DNA from: Spirodela intermedia
Lineage: Eukaryota > Streptophyta > Magnoliopsida > Alismatales > Araceae
Length of the DNA stretch: 64,000 nt
Direction: 5' to 3'
Assembly (NCBI GenBank): GCA_902729315.2
Contig: LR746265.1
Location: 3,018,892-3,082,891, forward strand
The notes beneath the pieces are model-generated. The model saw only the letters and a program-made list of their open reading frames with translations. It was not told the origin of the DNA and searched no databases. This document shows positions 14,081 to 29,200 of this stretch, piece after piece. Positions within the stretch are counted from its first letter, which is position 1, and every line of letters starts with the position of its first letter. Position numbers and translations under genes: made by a program.

Positions 14081-15877
14081 CTACATCCGGGAACTCGGCT
14101 GGGGAAGGGGGGGAGGCGCCAGCGCGCGGGCCATCTCCCGGAGAAGGTACTTCTGTATCTTCCCCGTGGAGGTCCTGGGGAGCTCCTCCTTGAAGACCAC
14201 CGTCTTGGGGACCATGAAGCGCGGCAGCCTCTCCCTGCAGTGGGCGACGATCTCCTCCTCCGTGGGCCGGCGGGCGCCGCCGCCGGCCTTGAGGCTCACG
14301 AACGCGCAGGGCGTCTCCCCCCAGAGCTCGTCGGGGCGGGCCACCACCGCCGCCTCGTACACTCCCGGGTGCGTGTACAGCACCGACTCCACCTCCACGC
14401 TGCTCATGTTCTCGCCGCCGCTGATGATCACATCCTTGGATCGGTCCTTGATCTCCAGGTACCCGTCCGGGTGCATCACCCCCACGTCGCCGGTGTAGAA
14501 CCACCCGTTGCGGCGGACACTCTTCGCCGTCCCCACGGGGTCCTTGAGGTAGCCCAGCATGAGGCAGCCGCCCCTGAGGACGATCTCCCCCAAGGTTTTG
14601 CCGTCCCTCGCGACGCTCTCCCCTGTGTCGGCGTCCACCACGTCCACATCGGCCATCGCCAGGGTCCTCACCCCTTGGCGGGCCTTGAGCCTGGCCCGGT
14701 CACTCGCCGGGAACCTGTCCCACTCCTCCTTCCACGCGCAGGAGATGACGAGCCCCGCCGTCTCCGTCAGGCCGTACCCGTGGCTCACGGAGAAGCCCAG
14801 GGCCTCCGTGCGGGACAGCACCGCCGCCGGGGGCGGCGCTCCGGCGGTGAGAATCTCGACCCGCCGCCTTCCCGGGGGGAGCAGGGGCTCCCCCGCCTTC
14901 CCGCGGCTGTCGTCGGGGGAATTGGCGAGCATGTTGAGGACGACGGGGGCGCCGCACATGTGGGTGACGCCGTGCCGCCTGATGGCGCCGTAGACCGTTG
15001 CCGCGTCGAACTTGCGGAGGCAGACGTTGGTGCCACCGGCGGCAGCCATACCCCAAGGGAAGCTCCACCCGTTCGCGTGGAACATGGGGAGGGTCCAGAG
15101 GTACACGGGGCGACAGGGGACGGACCAGTTGAGGAGCGAATCCACGGTGATGAGGAAGATGCCGCGGTGGCAGTGGACTACCCCCTTGGGGTCGGAGGTG
15201 GTTCCCGAGGTGTAGTTCAGAACCATCGGCGTCCAGTCGCTCTTCGGCCGGACCCACCGGAATTGGGGGTCACCCTTCCTGATCAAGCTCTCGTACGTGA
15301 GGCCCTCCTGCGCCGCCGCTGCTCCGTCGTCGATGGGGATCAGAAGGGGCTTCCTGTCACCGGGGCCGAATCGGGAGACTGCGTCGTCGATGACTGACCG
15401 AGACTCGCCGTCCACGAAGACGAACCTCGATTCGGCGTGGCGGAGGAGAACGGAGATGGTGCGCGCGTCAAGCCGGAGGTTGACGCTGTTCAGCACGGCG
15501 CCGGCCATGGGCACGCCGAAGTGCAACTCGTACATCGCCGGGATGTTGGGCGACACCACCGAGACCTGCACAGGAAATCCCCATAGATAAACGAGACGTC
15601 ATCCGCCGATGGAATTCCCGCTGCCTAGTGTGAAGAGATTAAGAACTCAAATCCACCCAAGACCCACCACGTCGCCGGGAGAGACGCCCAGATCGCAGAG
15701 GGCGGATGCGAGGCGGAGGCATCGCTCGAGGGTCTGCGACCAGGTGTAGACGGTGTCGTTGTACACGACGGAGGGGCAATCGCCGTAGACGGTGGCGGCG
15801 CGCTCGAGGAAGCCCAGAGGGGTGAGCGGGCAGCCGTTGGCGGCATTCGCCATCATCAGCTCCTCCATCGCCGCCAT
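14081..15877 (-). CDS. Acyl-activating enzyme (AMP-forming acyl-CoA ligase), probably peroxisomal
   Basis: Two exons, 15,877-15,668 and 15,565-14,081, joined at a GTGGGT donor and a TGCAG acceptor; the junction rebuilds GDVVSVVSPN. The product is 564 residues, usual for this family. ANL-superfamily motifs are complete: the P-loop-like motif YTSGTTSDPKGV (about residues 190-201), GYGLTETAG (about 333-341), YTGD (about 427-430) and the C-terminal PRTSTGKIQKYL with the catalytic lysine near 539. The reaction is carboxylic acid + ATP + CoA to acyl-CoA + AMP + PPi. The substrate cannot be read from sequence; the nearest recalled relatives are the plant AAE1/5/7/11 and benzoyl-CoA ligase group. The last residues, SSRM, form an SRM-type PTS1, pointing to peroxisomes. 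A TATA-like TTATAAAA lies at 15,921-15,930, consistent with this start. Confidence 0.93.
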
Positions 15878-15920
15878 CCCAATCCCCTCGATCTTCTTCC
15901 TTCCTCCCTCCCCATCGGAT

Positions 15921-15930
15921 CATTTTATAA
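15921..15930 (-). promoter_or_regulatory. Candidate TATA box of the acyl-activating enzyme gene
   Basis: TTATAAAATG on the minus strand, 44-53 bases upstream of the ATG at 15,877. A TSS about 30 bases downstream would leave a very short 5' UTR, so an alternative upstream initiator is possible. Confidence 0.45.
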
Positions 15931-16490
15931 CGCCCACCGGGAGACGAGCTTCCCTTCCCAAGACCTGGACCACTCACTACAGACAAAAACCGCAGACCGT
16001 GGAACAGCGACGTCACTAAATACGTAATTGGTTTAAGATGCACCTCAGGTTCTTTTACCTCCGCGCCCGCTGGTACTTGCTTACGAGGACGATTCGAACG
16101 CATGGCTCGCCGAGTGACGCAGCGGTTCGGACGTCCCTGATGGCATCATCAGAAGACGCATAGCTCCGCGGATGAGCTTATCCGACAGTATCACGCGTGA
16201 GAGGTGCGAATCTTAAATCAATAATATAGACAAAGAAATTTGACAATAAAGTCCAAACGCGCGGAGAAAATTGACAGAGCGTCTCACGGCAGATTCTCTC
16301 TCAGACGACGAGGGATCCCCAGTTTCTTCTTCTTTCTGCTCGTTCTTCCTGCGGTGGGCCACTGCGGTGGAATCGAACGACCTGGGACAAAATGTCGAGT
16401 TCTCATTTGATTGGAGAGTAGATGATGGAGACTGGGTTCGAATCAATGGTTTATCACAGAGAAGGAGAGGAGGTAGCGGGCGTTTAGGGT
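15931..16490. other. Intergenic: acyl-CoA ligase upstream region and S6K 3' flank
   Basis: About 560 bases between the acyl-activating enzyme promoter and the S6K stop codon. The part next to 16,490 should hold the S6K 3' UTR, since that gene reads leftwards. I see no further gene, RNA gene or repeat here. Confidence 0.5.
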
Positions 16491-20131
<3,641 letters not shown>

Positions 20132-20241
20132 CTCCTCCTCCGCAGCCTCCGTTTCTCTGTCGCAGTCACATTTCTCCTCCTCGCCGTGGAACGCCGTCCG
20201 GCGGCGATCGGTGGGCTGCCCGACGGGATGCCGCCGACTGG

Positions 20242-20251
20242 TATAGATATA
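20242..20251 (-). promoter_or_regulatory. Candidate TATA box of S6K
   Basis: TATATCTATA on the minus strand, about 111-120 bases upstream of the chosen S6K start. On the other strand the JTB-like pseudogene begins only about 220 bases away, so this was originally a compact head-to-head promoter. Confidence 0.45.
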
Positions 20252-20469
20252 ATCTATCAATTAATTGCATAACTTCTCATCTTGCCGAACAATGTCGACT
20301 GCTCCGGCGGTACAGCGTAAGGTTAAACCATGTCCAGGTATTTATTCCCTGTTTTTCTTGCCACGAAGGTCAGGAGAAGAGGCGAGCAAGAGAGATGAAA
20401 GAGGCAGTGAGCGGGAGAGGGAGGTTTCAAATACAGGCCCGGTCTGAAGGGGTTCCTCCTTGACAGGCT

Positions 20470-21958
20470 GATCCCCCGCCTCCTGCTCCTGGTCGGGTGG
20501 TGCGCCCCGTTCGCACTCGGGGTCTCAGATGGGGGAGCCAGACACGGGGAGAGGCGGTCGCTTCTCAGTTTCAGGGAGATGCAAAGGAATGTCTCCTTTC
20601 GGTTCTCAGCATCGGGGCGATGCCTGTCCTGCGAGTATTCTGAAAAGGTTGGTGCGGATTATTTTCCTATTAGCGCCAATCATCCCGTTTCAGTGTCTTT
20701 CCACAGTTTTGTATCTGCGATGGAATTTCGATTTCGTGAATTTTAATTTGTGCTCCCGTGGGCTCGAATTCCTCGATTTCGTTCCCGTTTTAGGTGAACA
20801 ATGTAGAACGAATGAATATACTTTTACACTGATCTCCGTTCACCCGGAAATACGACCGAGCTATTGAATCGTAGCTTCCTCCATTGCATCATTTTCTTAC
20901 GTTATTATTTATCGTGTTGCATAACACGTATGAACTTCTGAAAATAAACTTTTAGCTACTCTTCTAGGGTAAATGATTATTAGACTACAGGGCTGGTCCA
21001 TTTTTCGTTTCTTGTTGTATTATAAGTTTTGGAAACTGATGCGCTGACTTTTCTGTATGTTTTCAAAAATGAAAATGCTTTAGAAGTCACACATCAATGA
21101 TGTAAAATGTCTGAAATGTTACTCGAACATATATAGTACACTGTTCTGGACGATGGTTATGCCAATGCCTCATATAATCGCTCTTGCCATGAAACTTATG
21201 GTATAATTTTTACACAAGACATGAGAGTCCCGATAGATGTTGCTTTTAGTAAGGTACAATATCGCGTCCGAGTAAAACGGCAACGATTCGAAGCACTGTT
21301 TTTTACATTACACGATTTCGGAACCCAAGGACTCGATGGTATGGATATGTAAAATACAAGATTCAGAGATGCACTGCCCCGCCGGCGTCCTTCAGGGAGG
21401 GATGCTTGGTATTTATAAGGATCGTATCATTGGACAGGCTCATGCACATCGTTATTTTGCAATCCCTTGAAACCTGTCCCACCAAGTAATCTTGTTAGTT
21501 TTGATCTGATCCTTGGTGGTCTGAAAATCTCGATAGATAAATTTCTACTCGATAGGTTGTCGATGTGAAGCAATCAAATCATTGTCTAAGGGCTGTTTTC
21601 ACCATAGGAAGTACAAACCACCAAAGGGTTTACCAGACGATGAGTGAAAAGCAGACCATGAGGATCAGAATTCTTTTCGCTTTGATTTGAATCACACCCA
21701 ACTCTTGAGAAATTATCGTAGACCACGGTTTCTGTGGGTGATCATCATTAATGGTGATTATGTACAGATTTTTAATGCTAGAGTAATCATGTATTACGAT
21801 ATAAGACATTCCAACATTTCACTCTCTTAAAAGCACGTGAATCTATGATGTGCCTTCTTCTCGTTAGCGGTTTCTCTGTGTACATACGGCAGAAGCGGAG
21901 TATTCCTCTGCTGGGAATCGGCGCAGGACGGTTCCCTTTTGGCTCTTTCCGGCTGTGA
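20470..21958 (+). pseudogene. JTB-like gene, copy A: start codon lost, exon 2 deleted
   Basis: Exon 1 homology runs from about 20,450 to 20,648 and still encodes CSASGRCLSCEYSEK-like sequence followed by GT. The codon aligned with the unit B start (ATG at 29,641) is AAG here. The whole central exon, present in unit B at 31,789-32,085, is missing: sequence jumps from the equivalent of 30,966 to the final exon. The final exon remains at about 21,849-21,958 (SVYIRQKRS, then GIGAGRFPFGSFRL and TGA), but its splice acceptor has gone. With start, middle exon and acceptor lost, a normal product is very unlikely. The functional partner appears to be the unit B copy. Confidence 0.8.
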
Positions 21959-22308
21959 CCAGATTTGCACCTGCCGTATGTATACGCTGTATTTTTTCGT
22001 AGATTATTTCGTATTTTCATGTTAATGTAGAGAGTACTTAATGTCGGGAAATTTGTAATGATATTTGATTAAATTATTCGATGTTGTTAGTTGACGAGAA
22101 GTAGTGGTGGTATTATTAGTATTTAAAATTAACTTGCAAAGAATCCAACCACCACCAAATAACCAAGTCAAATGGCACTAAAATAATGATGCCGATGATT
22201 ATTAAAACAAAATTAATGGAAAATAATTAATTTTCCCACTTGAAATACTTGTACTATTGACAAACTGAGGTTTAGATCAACTGGGCCGTATATAACGTCA
22301 GCCCATCA

Positions 22309-23346
22309 TCACCCCGCTCTTGCCACAACCCCCGTGAACAGGAAACCCACCGCCTCTGCCTCCTTGACTATCAGCTCCTCCGCTGAAATCCTCAGTATCT
22401 GCGGCGCGAACAACCACCGACCGGTCGCCAGCAAGAACCCGATCGTCAGCGGCGTCGCCACTGCGGGGTGCAGCGGCGTCATTCCCCGCCCCGTCCACCA
22501 CCTCTTCGCCGCTATCTCGGCGACCGTACAGAGCCCGTGGAGGACGAAGAAGGACGCGACCTCCCCGGTCGGCGGCTGGAGGGTCACGTAGAAGAAGATG
22601 ACCTCGTGCATCAACCCGGAGACCAGGAACGACGCCATCACGCCGGCCGTGGGGCCCCATCTGACCCGGATTGGATCATGAACGGCGGAGCGGAGGATGC
22701 CGGAGACCATCAGATTCCACCGTCTCCCCCAAAAATCCTGGAGCGACGAGCAGAGATACGGCGGGGCGAACTGCGGTTCCAGTGCCGTCCCCGCCGGCAG
22801 CAACGCACGGCCCAAGGCGGCGGCGCAGGCGAGCCCCAGATCCAGCGCCAAGTACATATGGATAGTGTAGAGCGCGAGGACAACGCCCCGGTGGAAACGG
22901 GGCCTCTGGGGGTAGAGGGAGATGATGGAGGCCAGGATGAGGCCCTTCACGGCGAAACCGAGGAGAGTGAGGACTGGATCCGCTCTCCCCGAGCGTGGGG
23001 ACGACGGTGGTTTTCGTCTGATCATGATGGGAAGCGAGGCGATGGCAAAGAACGACGGGAGGGAGAGCCGTTTTGTTGCGCTGGCGTCGCAGAGCGGGCC
23101 ATGGTCGAAGGCGAAGAGAAGGAGCTTGAATATGGCGAGCCAGGAGAGGATGGAGGCGGAGATCAATCTGCCATGGACGGTGGAGAAGGAGAGAGGCAGG
23201 AGCGCGAAGAGGACGACCACGGGGAGAAGGGCGAGGAGCCGCCACTTCCCTGCCCGGAGCAGAGAAAGGAGGGAATAACAGTAAGTGAACGCCGCCGGAA
23301 CGGCGACGAGCCATACCCGGATGAAGCATCTCACCTCCTCCTCCAT
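22309..23346 (-). CDS. Wax synthase (MBOAT-type long-chain-alcohol O-fatty-acyltransferase), copy A
   Basis: An intronless frame of 345 residues starting at ATG 23,346; the longer frame to 23,364 would begin with GTG. The protein is strongly hydrophobic with about eight or more membrane segments, usual for the jojoba-type wax-synthase family. Signature features are DFWGRRWNLMVSGILR (about 204-219), the membrane-bound O-acyltransferase histidine in SGLMHE (His247) and a downstream TVAEIAAKRWW segment. These ER enzymes esterify fatty alcohols with acyl-CoA to make wax esters; substrate preference cannot be read here. A near-identical paralogue of the same length lies at 33,383-34,420, made by the tandem duplication. 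It converges on the dead JTB-like copy downstream. Confidence 0.92.
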   Translation of the reverse strand: MEEEVRCFIRVWLVAVPAAFTYCYSLLSLLRAGKWRLLALLPVVVLFALLPLSFSTVHGRLISASILSWLAIFKLLLFAFDHGPLCDASATKRLSLPSFFAIASLPIMIRRKPPSSPRSGRADPVLTLLGFAVKGLILASIISLYPQRPRFHRGVVLALYTIHMYLALDLGLACAAALGRALLPAGTALEPQFAPPYLCSSLQDFWGRRWNLMVSGILRSAVHDPIRVRWGPTAGVMASFLVSGLMHEVIFFYVTLQPPTGEVASFFVLHGLCTVAEIAAKRWWTGRGMTPLHPAVATPLTIGFLLATGRWLFAPQILRISAEELIVKEAEAVGFLFTGVVARAG

Positions 23347-23364
23347 CACTTCCACCTCCCTCAC

Positions 23365-24140
23365 GCTCGTGTTCGTATGATGATGCCCGCCACTGATATG
23401 AGGGATAAGCTGGAGAGCTCTCCGCTACGTGGACGGCCAAATCAGGTGAGAGGCATATTCATACTGCGTAATAAGTGATTATCTTGGAAATTTAATTCTT
23501 TATATCGACACTGCTGTGACAAGGACAAAAAGAATCAGAAATATAAGTGACTTTGATTTATCTCACAGATTTATTCTACAGTATTTGAAAATATTATTTC
23601 ATTAGTGTATTTAAATCAGTTGAAATCAGATCTGTGTTTGTAGGGAATCCTTGACATAAATTAGTCATATTTAAAAGCAACCCTTTGGCATCCTTAAAAT
23701 ATCATGAATTCTCTTTCCTTTTGGATTATTTAATCTCCTCTTGATTTGTTGATTCAGTCATCCGATGCCTTACCGTGTTACTCGAGTCTTCTTCCTCCAT
23801 AGTAGGATCTTGTCGTTATTTGCTTTGTCGAGAATTCAATCTGGAAACTTACACCAGTCGTCATACGTTAATAGGGCCCCACTTCTGAATAGCCAGACCC
23901 AAAGTCAATTCTTTTGACTTTATGTCTATCATACTAGGCCCACAGGGGATTGAGCCAAGCCAGATCTCTTAAAACTTCAAGCAACCACCATATGGCACTA
24001 GCTCAATCGGAAGTAATCGTTAATGGTGTGATGTTCATATCAACATTTATGGCCTCTCGGACGGAGGCGTGCGTATATACTCCTAGAATCTATGGTTAGG
24101 GCATTCAGATTCAACGGGATCCCATCCACTAACAATGAAA
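23365..24140. other. Upstream flank of wax synthase A and end of duplication unit A
   Basis: No gene is visible. The first 200 bases resemble the sequence upstream of wax synthase B (34,430-34,620). The block at 23,870-24,130 resembles 35,710-36,000, marking the right end of unit A. Unit B begins directly after, at about 24,205, so the two units are nearly abutting. Confidence 0.6.
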
Positions 24141-24520
24141 ATTGATGGAGCCCATAGAGCTACTAGCGGCGGACCGTATGACGACTATTCATTACCGAGC
24201 AAAGAAACATTAGGGAGGGAAAACCATATGAAGATTATATGTATCAAGGGTATGCAAAGAAATATATTTTGGTATCAACATGATCCCAACTATCTAAGGC
24301 CCTCTGAGTTGTTTAGTGTCTCTTCGTAGGCATTTTTCGGTTCTTGTTTGATGCCTGGGTTTAGAGAACTCATCGGTACCTCTTGATAAGAGCTTCGTTG
24401 GCATGAGTACTCATGGTTTATCGATGGAACGTAATTTATCATGATTTTTTTATTAGTGTCACAGTCTCAGACCTAGTTTTCTACTGCCCATCAAATCAAA
24501 GAGTTGATCAACTTCCGTCA

Positions 24521-24567
24521 AAATCCATCACTAAACTAGCAAACTCCTAGTTTAGTGATGGATTTTT
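24521..24567. repeat. Short perfect hairpin
   Basis: AAAATCCATCACTAAACTA is followed by about 8 bases and then its exact reverse complement. The matching place in unit A (about 19,310-19,365) keeps only the right arm, so the palindrome is specific to unit B. It lies in the relic of S6K intron 1. A transposon footprint or mutation-made hairpin is possible. Confidence 0.6.
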
Positions 24568-24955
24568 TAATGAGATTAACCATATATGACTAATATATCA
24601 ACCCATACATAACAAAAGAGAGGTAATTCGGGCGATGCAAATGCACATAGAAACTAAATATTAGATAAATAGTCGTAGATCTTGGTAAGTATATTCATCT
24701 GAAAAAATATATTCATATGGAATGACAATGAAAGGGTGGGTGATCTTGGTAAGTATATCCCTCTCAGCCCTCACGTACTTCACCTAGTTTCTCTTTATGA
24801 TAGTCTCCTTCCGCATTACCTTCATGGGAAAAATCCTTATCTCTTCACCCGCCCCTTCTTCCTCACCAAGAACACCTCGGATGCTCCGTGCCCCATGAGC
24901 TTGAGTATCTCAAAGTCAGGACGGGCCCACCTTATGGGGCCCTAGTCCGATACTT

Positions 24956-27565
24956 GTCAACCCATCATATCCCACTTAGAAAACGATCTAACAGTTGGAG
25001 AGCCATCCCCTTTAGGAAGATTTCAACATCTATCAAAACAGCAAAAGTCATTCTCTACCCTAGAAAAAATTTAGAAAAATTGTATAGAGGAGTCTCATAT
25101 GTGTCAAAAGATAAATTCCATATGAACTAAAAGGCATCTCAAGGATATTGAAGAAGGGTATCAAATCGTAGATGGTCATTTTTAAAAAGAGAGGGTGTGA
25201 GCCAACAAAGAGGATCAAAGTGTGATTTCAAGTGGAGAGTACTTAGAGACTGACCATCTCAAATCAGTCTGTATTTGGATATCCTTTTTTTCTTCTCTCT
25301 CTCTCTCTCTCTCTCTCTTCATATTTCTCTCTTTCCCTTACTTACCCTCAGTATCTTTATTCTCTCAATTTTTCTCTATCTCATTTTATTGTATTATCTT
25401 CCTATCACCCCCCCCCCCTCTATATCCTGGCCTTTGGCCAACTTAGTGGAAAATTTTCCATCATCTTTTAACACCTACTCATAGTAGTGAGTCAACACTT
25501 GCCTTTGTCAAGGGAGACTTGTCAACTTGGATGCATGAGAACTGTTATAACACTTTCAAGGGTGGGAAGATTTTCAATAACAACTATTAGAATGCTTCAC
25601 CAAACTACTTAAGTTCTCTTTGTCATACATTCTTGGGGATCAAGTAACATGAGATCGTTGCAAATAAAGGGAGAAATTTTAACTAATGGTTGTAGTGATT
25701 GGGGGTATTTAAGAATATATTCTTGAGAATGCTTTCCTCAAAGGGTTACAAAAATATATTTAATACATAAGTATCTCTCTTAAAATTTGCAGGCTTAAAG
25801 GCCATCATATGTATATTGTAGGTCGAAATGAGATAATTTGTTAGCAAGGATCTTGGTGGATTTGACGCCCTAAAAGCCTAAATATGTCACAACTATTGGA
25901 TCTGATTATATAACCTACGACAACCTAAGGGCCCTTGCTTACTTGTTATGATGCAAAGAAACCTTAATAGAAATTCTATTAGAGATCTTGGTCAGGCATG
26001 ACCCTTTGTGGAGGCACGAACAATAGGGAGAAAACAAGAGAATGCAGCCCACACCATCAAAAATTCAAGTGTGAGATACCTAGAGTTTATGTTTCTTGTA
26101 TGACGAAAAGTATATACTAGGCTATCGTTGTTGTCAAGAACTATATGTAGTAGTTATAAAATAATAAGATCCTTCAAAGATCAAAATAAAGAAATATAAG
26201 ATATTCTTGTTGAGGAAGAAGGATTGGACAACCTCAGGATATCATTAAACTCATTAGTGAAAGACTCTCTCACATGTGGGCTCAAATTTCATGAGATAAT
26301 TAAAGTAAGATTAGTTATTATTCTTGTTGATACTGAAGCCTCTCATAATTTTGTATTTTCAAAAAGTTTCACAAAAGATTCAACTTACAGCCATCACCAC
26401 CTCTTTGTTTTAGCTTGTAATAAAAATCAAAGAGAAAATCACAAGCATCAAAGTACATCATAACATCACCATAGATGTCTAATCATTCGTAATAAATAAT
26501 GACATGTTGGTATCACCTCTAGTAATCATCAATGTGATCTCAAGACTCAAATAGATGAGTGCAATAAAAAAGTTAAAGTTAGATTTTAAGCACTAGACAA
26601 TCTTCATCATGATTAATTTGTATCAGATCACACTTAGAGTAAACACACTAAACCACAAAATAAATATTCCATTCAAAACTTTATCCAAGATCATCTAGAA
26701 GGGTGAGCTCATGGTCAAGTTGCTCAAACTCTCACAAATTAACCAAGATCAATTAGTTCAAACAATGATATCTTATCTCAAGAGTTATCTTTAGGCTCAG
26801 TTTTGAGTTATGTTTGACATTGACTTCAAATTATCCCTAGCTTAAGAAGTAGAACATGTCATCACCCTAAAACCAAACTCTAAACATATAAATATTAGAC
26901 CTTTCAAGTATCAAAAGAAGGGGATCAAGAAATTCATTCATAAAATGATGTCTACTGTTATCATATAGTATTTGACTAGCCCCCATTCCAGCTCAATCTT
27001 GTTCGTGAGAAAGAAAGATAAAATCTTTAGATGTTGCATAAATTATCTCACAATCAATAAGGTCACAATCTCTTATTATTTTCTTATTATGATCATTGAG
27101 GAACTCGTAATAAAATTACATAGTACGACAATCTTCTCAAAGCTAGACCTTTCATCAAGCCATCACCAAATCTAAGTTAAGAAAAAAGACATCTCCAAAA
27201 TAATATTTTGTACTTATGAAGGACATTATGAGATTCTTGGCATGCCTTTCAGCTTCTACAACATGCTAGTGACATTTCAAGTATTAATTAGATTTTTTAA
27301 TTAATTTATGTGGAGGTTCATGCTGATTTTTTATGATTGCCTCATTTATAACACAAACCACAAATTGTAAAAGAGACATTTGGCCCAAGTATTCATCATG
27401 AATCTCAATCTTTCTCTCTTTTATCTTATCATATTATACTCTTATTAGTCCCCCGTAGATTTTATTGGCCTTTGGATACTTTCATAGAAAACATTTTGTC
27501 ATCTTTCAATAAGTATTCCTACTAAAAAGTCAACACTTGTGTTTGGTCAAAGGGAACCCAATAGG
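24956..27565 (+). mobile_element. Degenerate Ty3/gypsy LTR retrotransposon remnant
   Basis: Inserted in the S6K exon-1 relic. A retropepsin-like stretch, VIILVDTEASHNF (about 26,311-26,352), corresponds to the gypsy protease D-S/T-G-A-S-H motif, with the glycine replaced by glutamate. A reverse-transcriptase stretch at 26,972-27,340 shows SPHSSSILFVRKKD, CINYLTINKVTI, TIFSKLDL and GHYEILGMPFSFYN; the YxDD box reads as FYDC. Stops and frameshifts interrupt the frame. Similar sequence around 25,432-25,520 and 27,468-27,552 looks like the ends of two LTRs, though the right LTR is mostly lost. No gag, RNase H or integrase was recognised. Confidence 0.7.
25294..25319. repeat. (CT)n microsatellite in the gypsy remnant
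   Basis: About 13 CT units in the probable left LTR. Confidence 0.9.
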
Positions 27566-27821
27566 CCCATCCTCCACCTCCTCAACGCTACTATCCTCCC
27601 CAGCAGCCATAACAACAACCACTATTATTTAGTCCATAAATAAAGAGGAGGGGATCAAGTAGGGAGTGGAGATGACTAAAGAATGAGATGAGGTGTGGAT
27701 GATATTGACTAGGAGGTAAGCTACTAGTGACCTGAAAGAAGACAAATTGGGACAGTTAGGGTCATGTTTGAAGACATCAAAGAAATCATGATCATCTTCT
27801 TTCTCCACTTCACATTCTAAA

Positions 27822-29200
27822 TGATCTACATTCCCTTTGAGAAATGATCACTTCATAGACCACCTATTAAGAGAAATGGCAATAAAGAAAACATAATAAT
27901 CAAAAGGTTTTGCCTTGATCATTTCTCATGGGAACATGCACCTCACTTTCCCCATTTAATATTCATTCATAATCATTGGGGCCTCCAAAACTCCTATAAA
28001 AGGAGAACCCTATAAGCTCTTGTAATATCAAGTATTAATGAATCTTAGGCTTAGGAGGCCATTATTTTCTTCACTATATTCTCTCTCTCTCATCCCGTCT
28101 TTTATTACCTCTTTATATCTATCTATCACATGGTATATATTTCTTCAACAACATCTCAATCAATGGAGTCAAATGTCGTTTATTTTCTTCCACTTAAGTC
28201 ATCTCGAAATAACTATTTATTGTGGAAGATAGTTTATTTCCCTTTTCAAGAGTTACGAATTTATATCCATAATTGATGTTTCTACTCCACTTTTTTTAGC
28301 AACTATGATTAATGAAAAGAGAGTTTCGCACTCAAATCTAGATTTTCTTATACGAGAATGAAATCATCAAATCATTCTCTCGTGGATTTTATCATTCCTT
28401 AAAAATCCTATTTTCTATTAATATTTGTACATAACACTTTTAAGGAAGTTTACATCCAAATCTCATTTTACAATTACATACCAAGATGTGTGCTTCACGA
28501 CATGGGACATCTTCTATTCAAGAATATATCTAATCTAACAAGATTATTGTAGTTGAATTTATTACCATTGGTAAACTAGTAGATGACCAAGAACCTATTA
28601 TAATAGTTTTTAGAGGATTGAGAACAGGTTATTAAGTATTTATTACCAATATAGTTCTCGTATGTAGTGGCCCACTGTAGACAATATTTTTGCACATATA
28701 ACTATATATGAAACAATCATGATGTAATATCATTCTACCAAAAGTGCTCCTAAATATCTATAAGCTGATCTGCCAATACAAGTCAGCATACTAGTAGAGT
28801 ACATGACCACAGTGGAGGATGTGGATGTAGTTGTGGTAGACAATGAATACCACGTTGTCAATTTTTTCTAGTTGCCTATACATCTAAATATGACACTCCA
28901 ATATCATTTGAAGGACCATCAACAAGCAGCTCAACCACCTGGTATTTAGATATTGGGTCTACTAATCACATCACTCAAGACTATAATGCATTCACTAATC
29001 TTACGATTTACACAAGTTTTGACAAACTACATGTCATAAGTGGCGAAGGTCTGCAGTCCTTAATTCACCCTTATGTTTGCTCAAGCTAAATAATTTATTT
29101 TTTTGTCTCGGATCATCAATCAAAATTTAATTTTAGTTTAAAAACTTACATCAGACAATAATATCTTTGTCTAATTTTACCCATCTAATTATCTTGTGAA
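27822..29200 (+). mobile_element. Truncated Ty1/copia LTR retrotransposon remnant
   Basis: A probable 5' LTR spans about 27,822-28,130: it starts TG, ends CA, and has CTATAAAAGG near 27,994. It is followed directly by TGGTATATAT, which resembles the initiator-methionine tRNA primer-binding site TGGTATCAGA. Downstream is a gag-like stretch with NNYLLWK (about 28,200) and a protease/gag-pre-integrase stretch with TTWYLDIGSTNHITQD (about 28,945-28,985), where the usual D-S-G-A/S reads D-I-G-S. No integrase, reverse transcriptase or right LTR is seen before the S6K relic resumes at about 29,200. Confidence 0.7.

Noticed and set aside
14240-15397. 385-codon plus-strand frame
   Set aside because: Antisense to the acyl-CoA ligase exon in GC-rich sequence; no family features.
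20132-20260. Longer S6K N-terminus from 20,260
   Set aside because: It would start upstream of the likely TATA box and has no match to the plant S6K N-terminus.
22468-23478. 336-codon plus-strand frame
   Set aside because: Antisense shadow of wax synthase A; composition is a low-complexity Arg/Glu/Gly mix.
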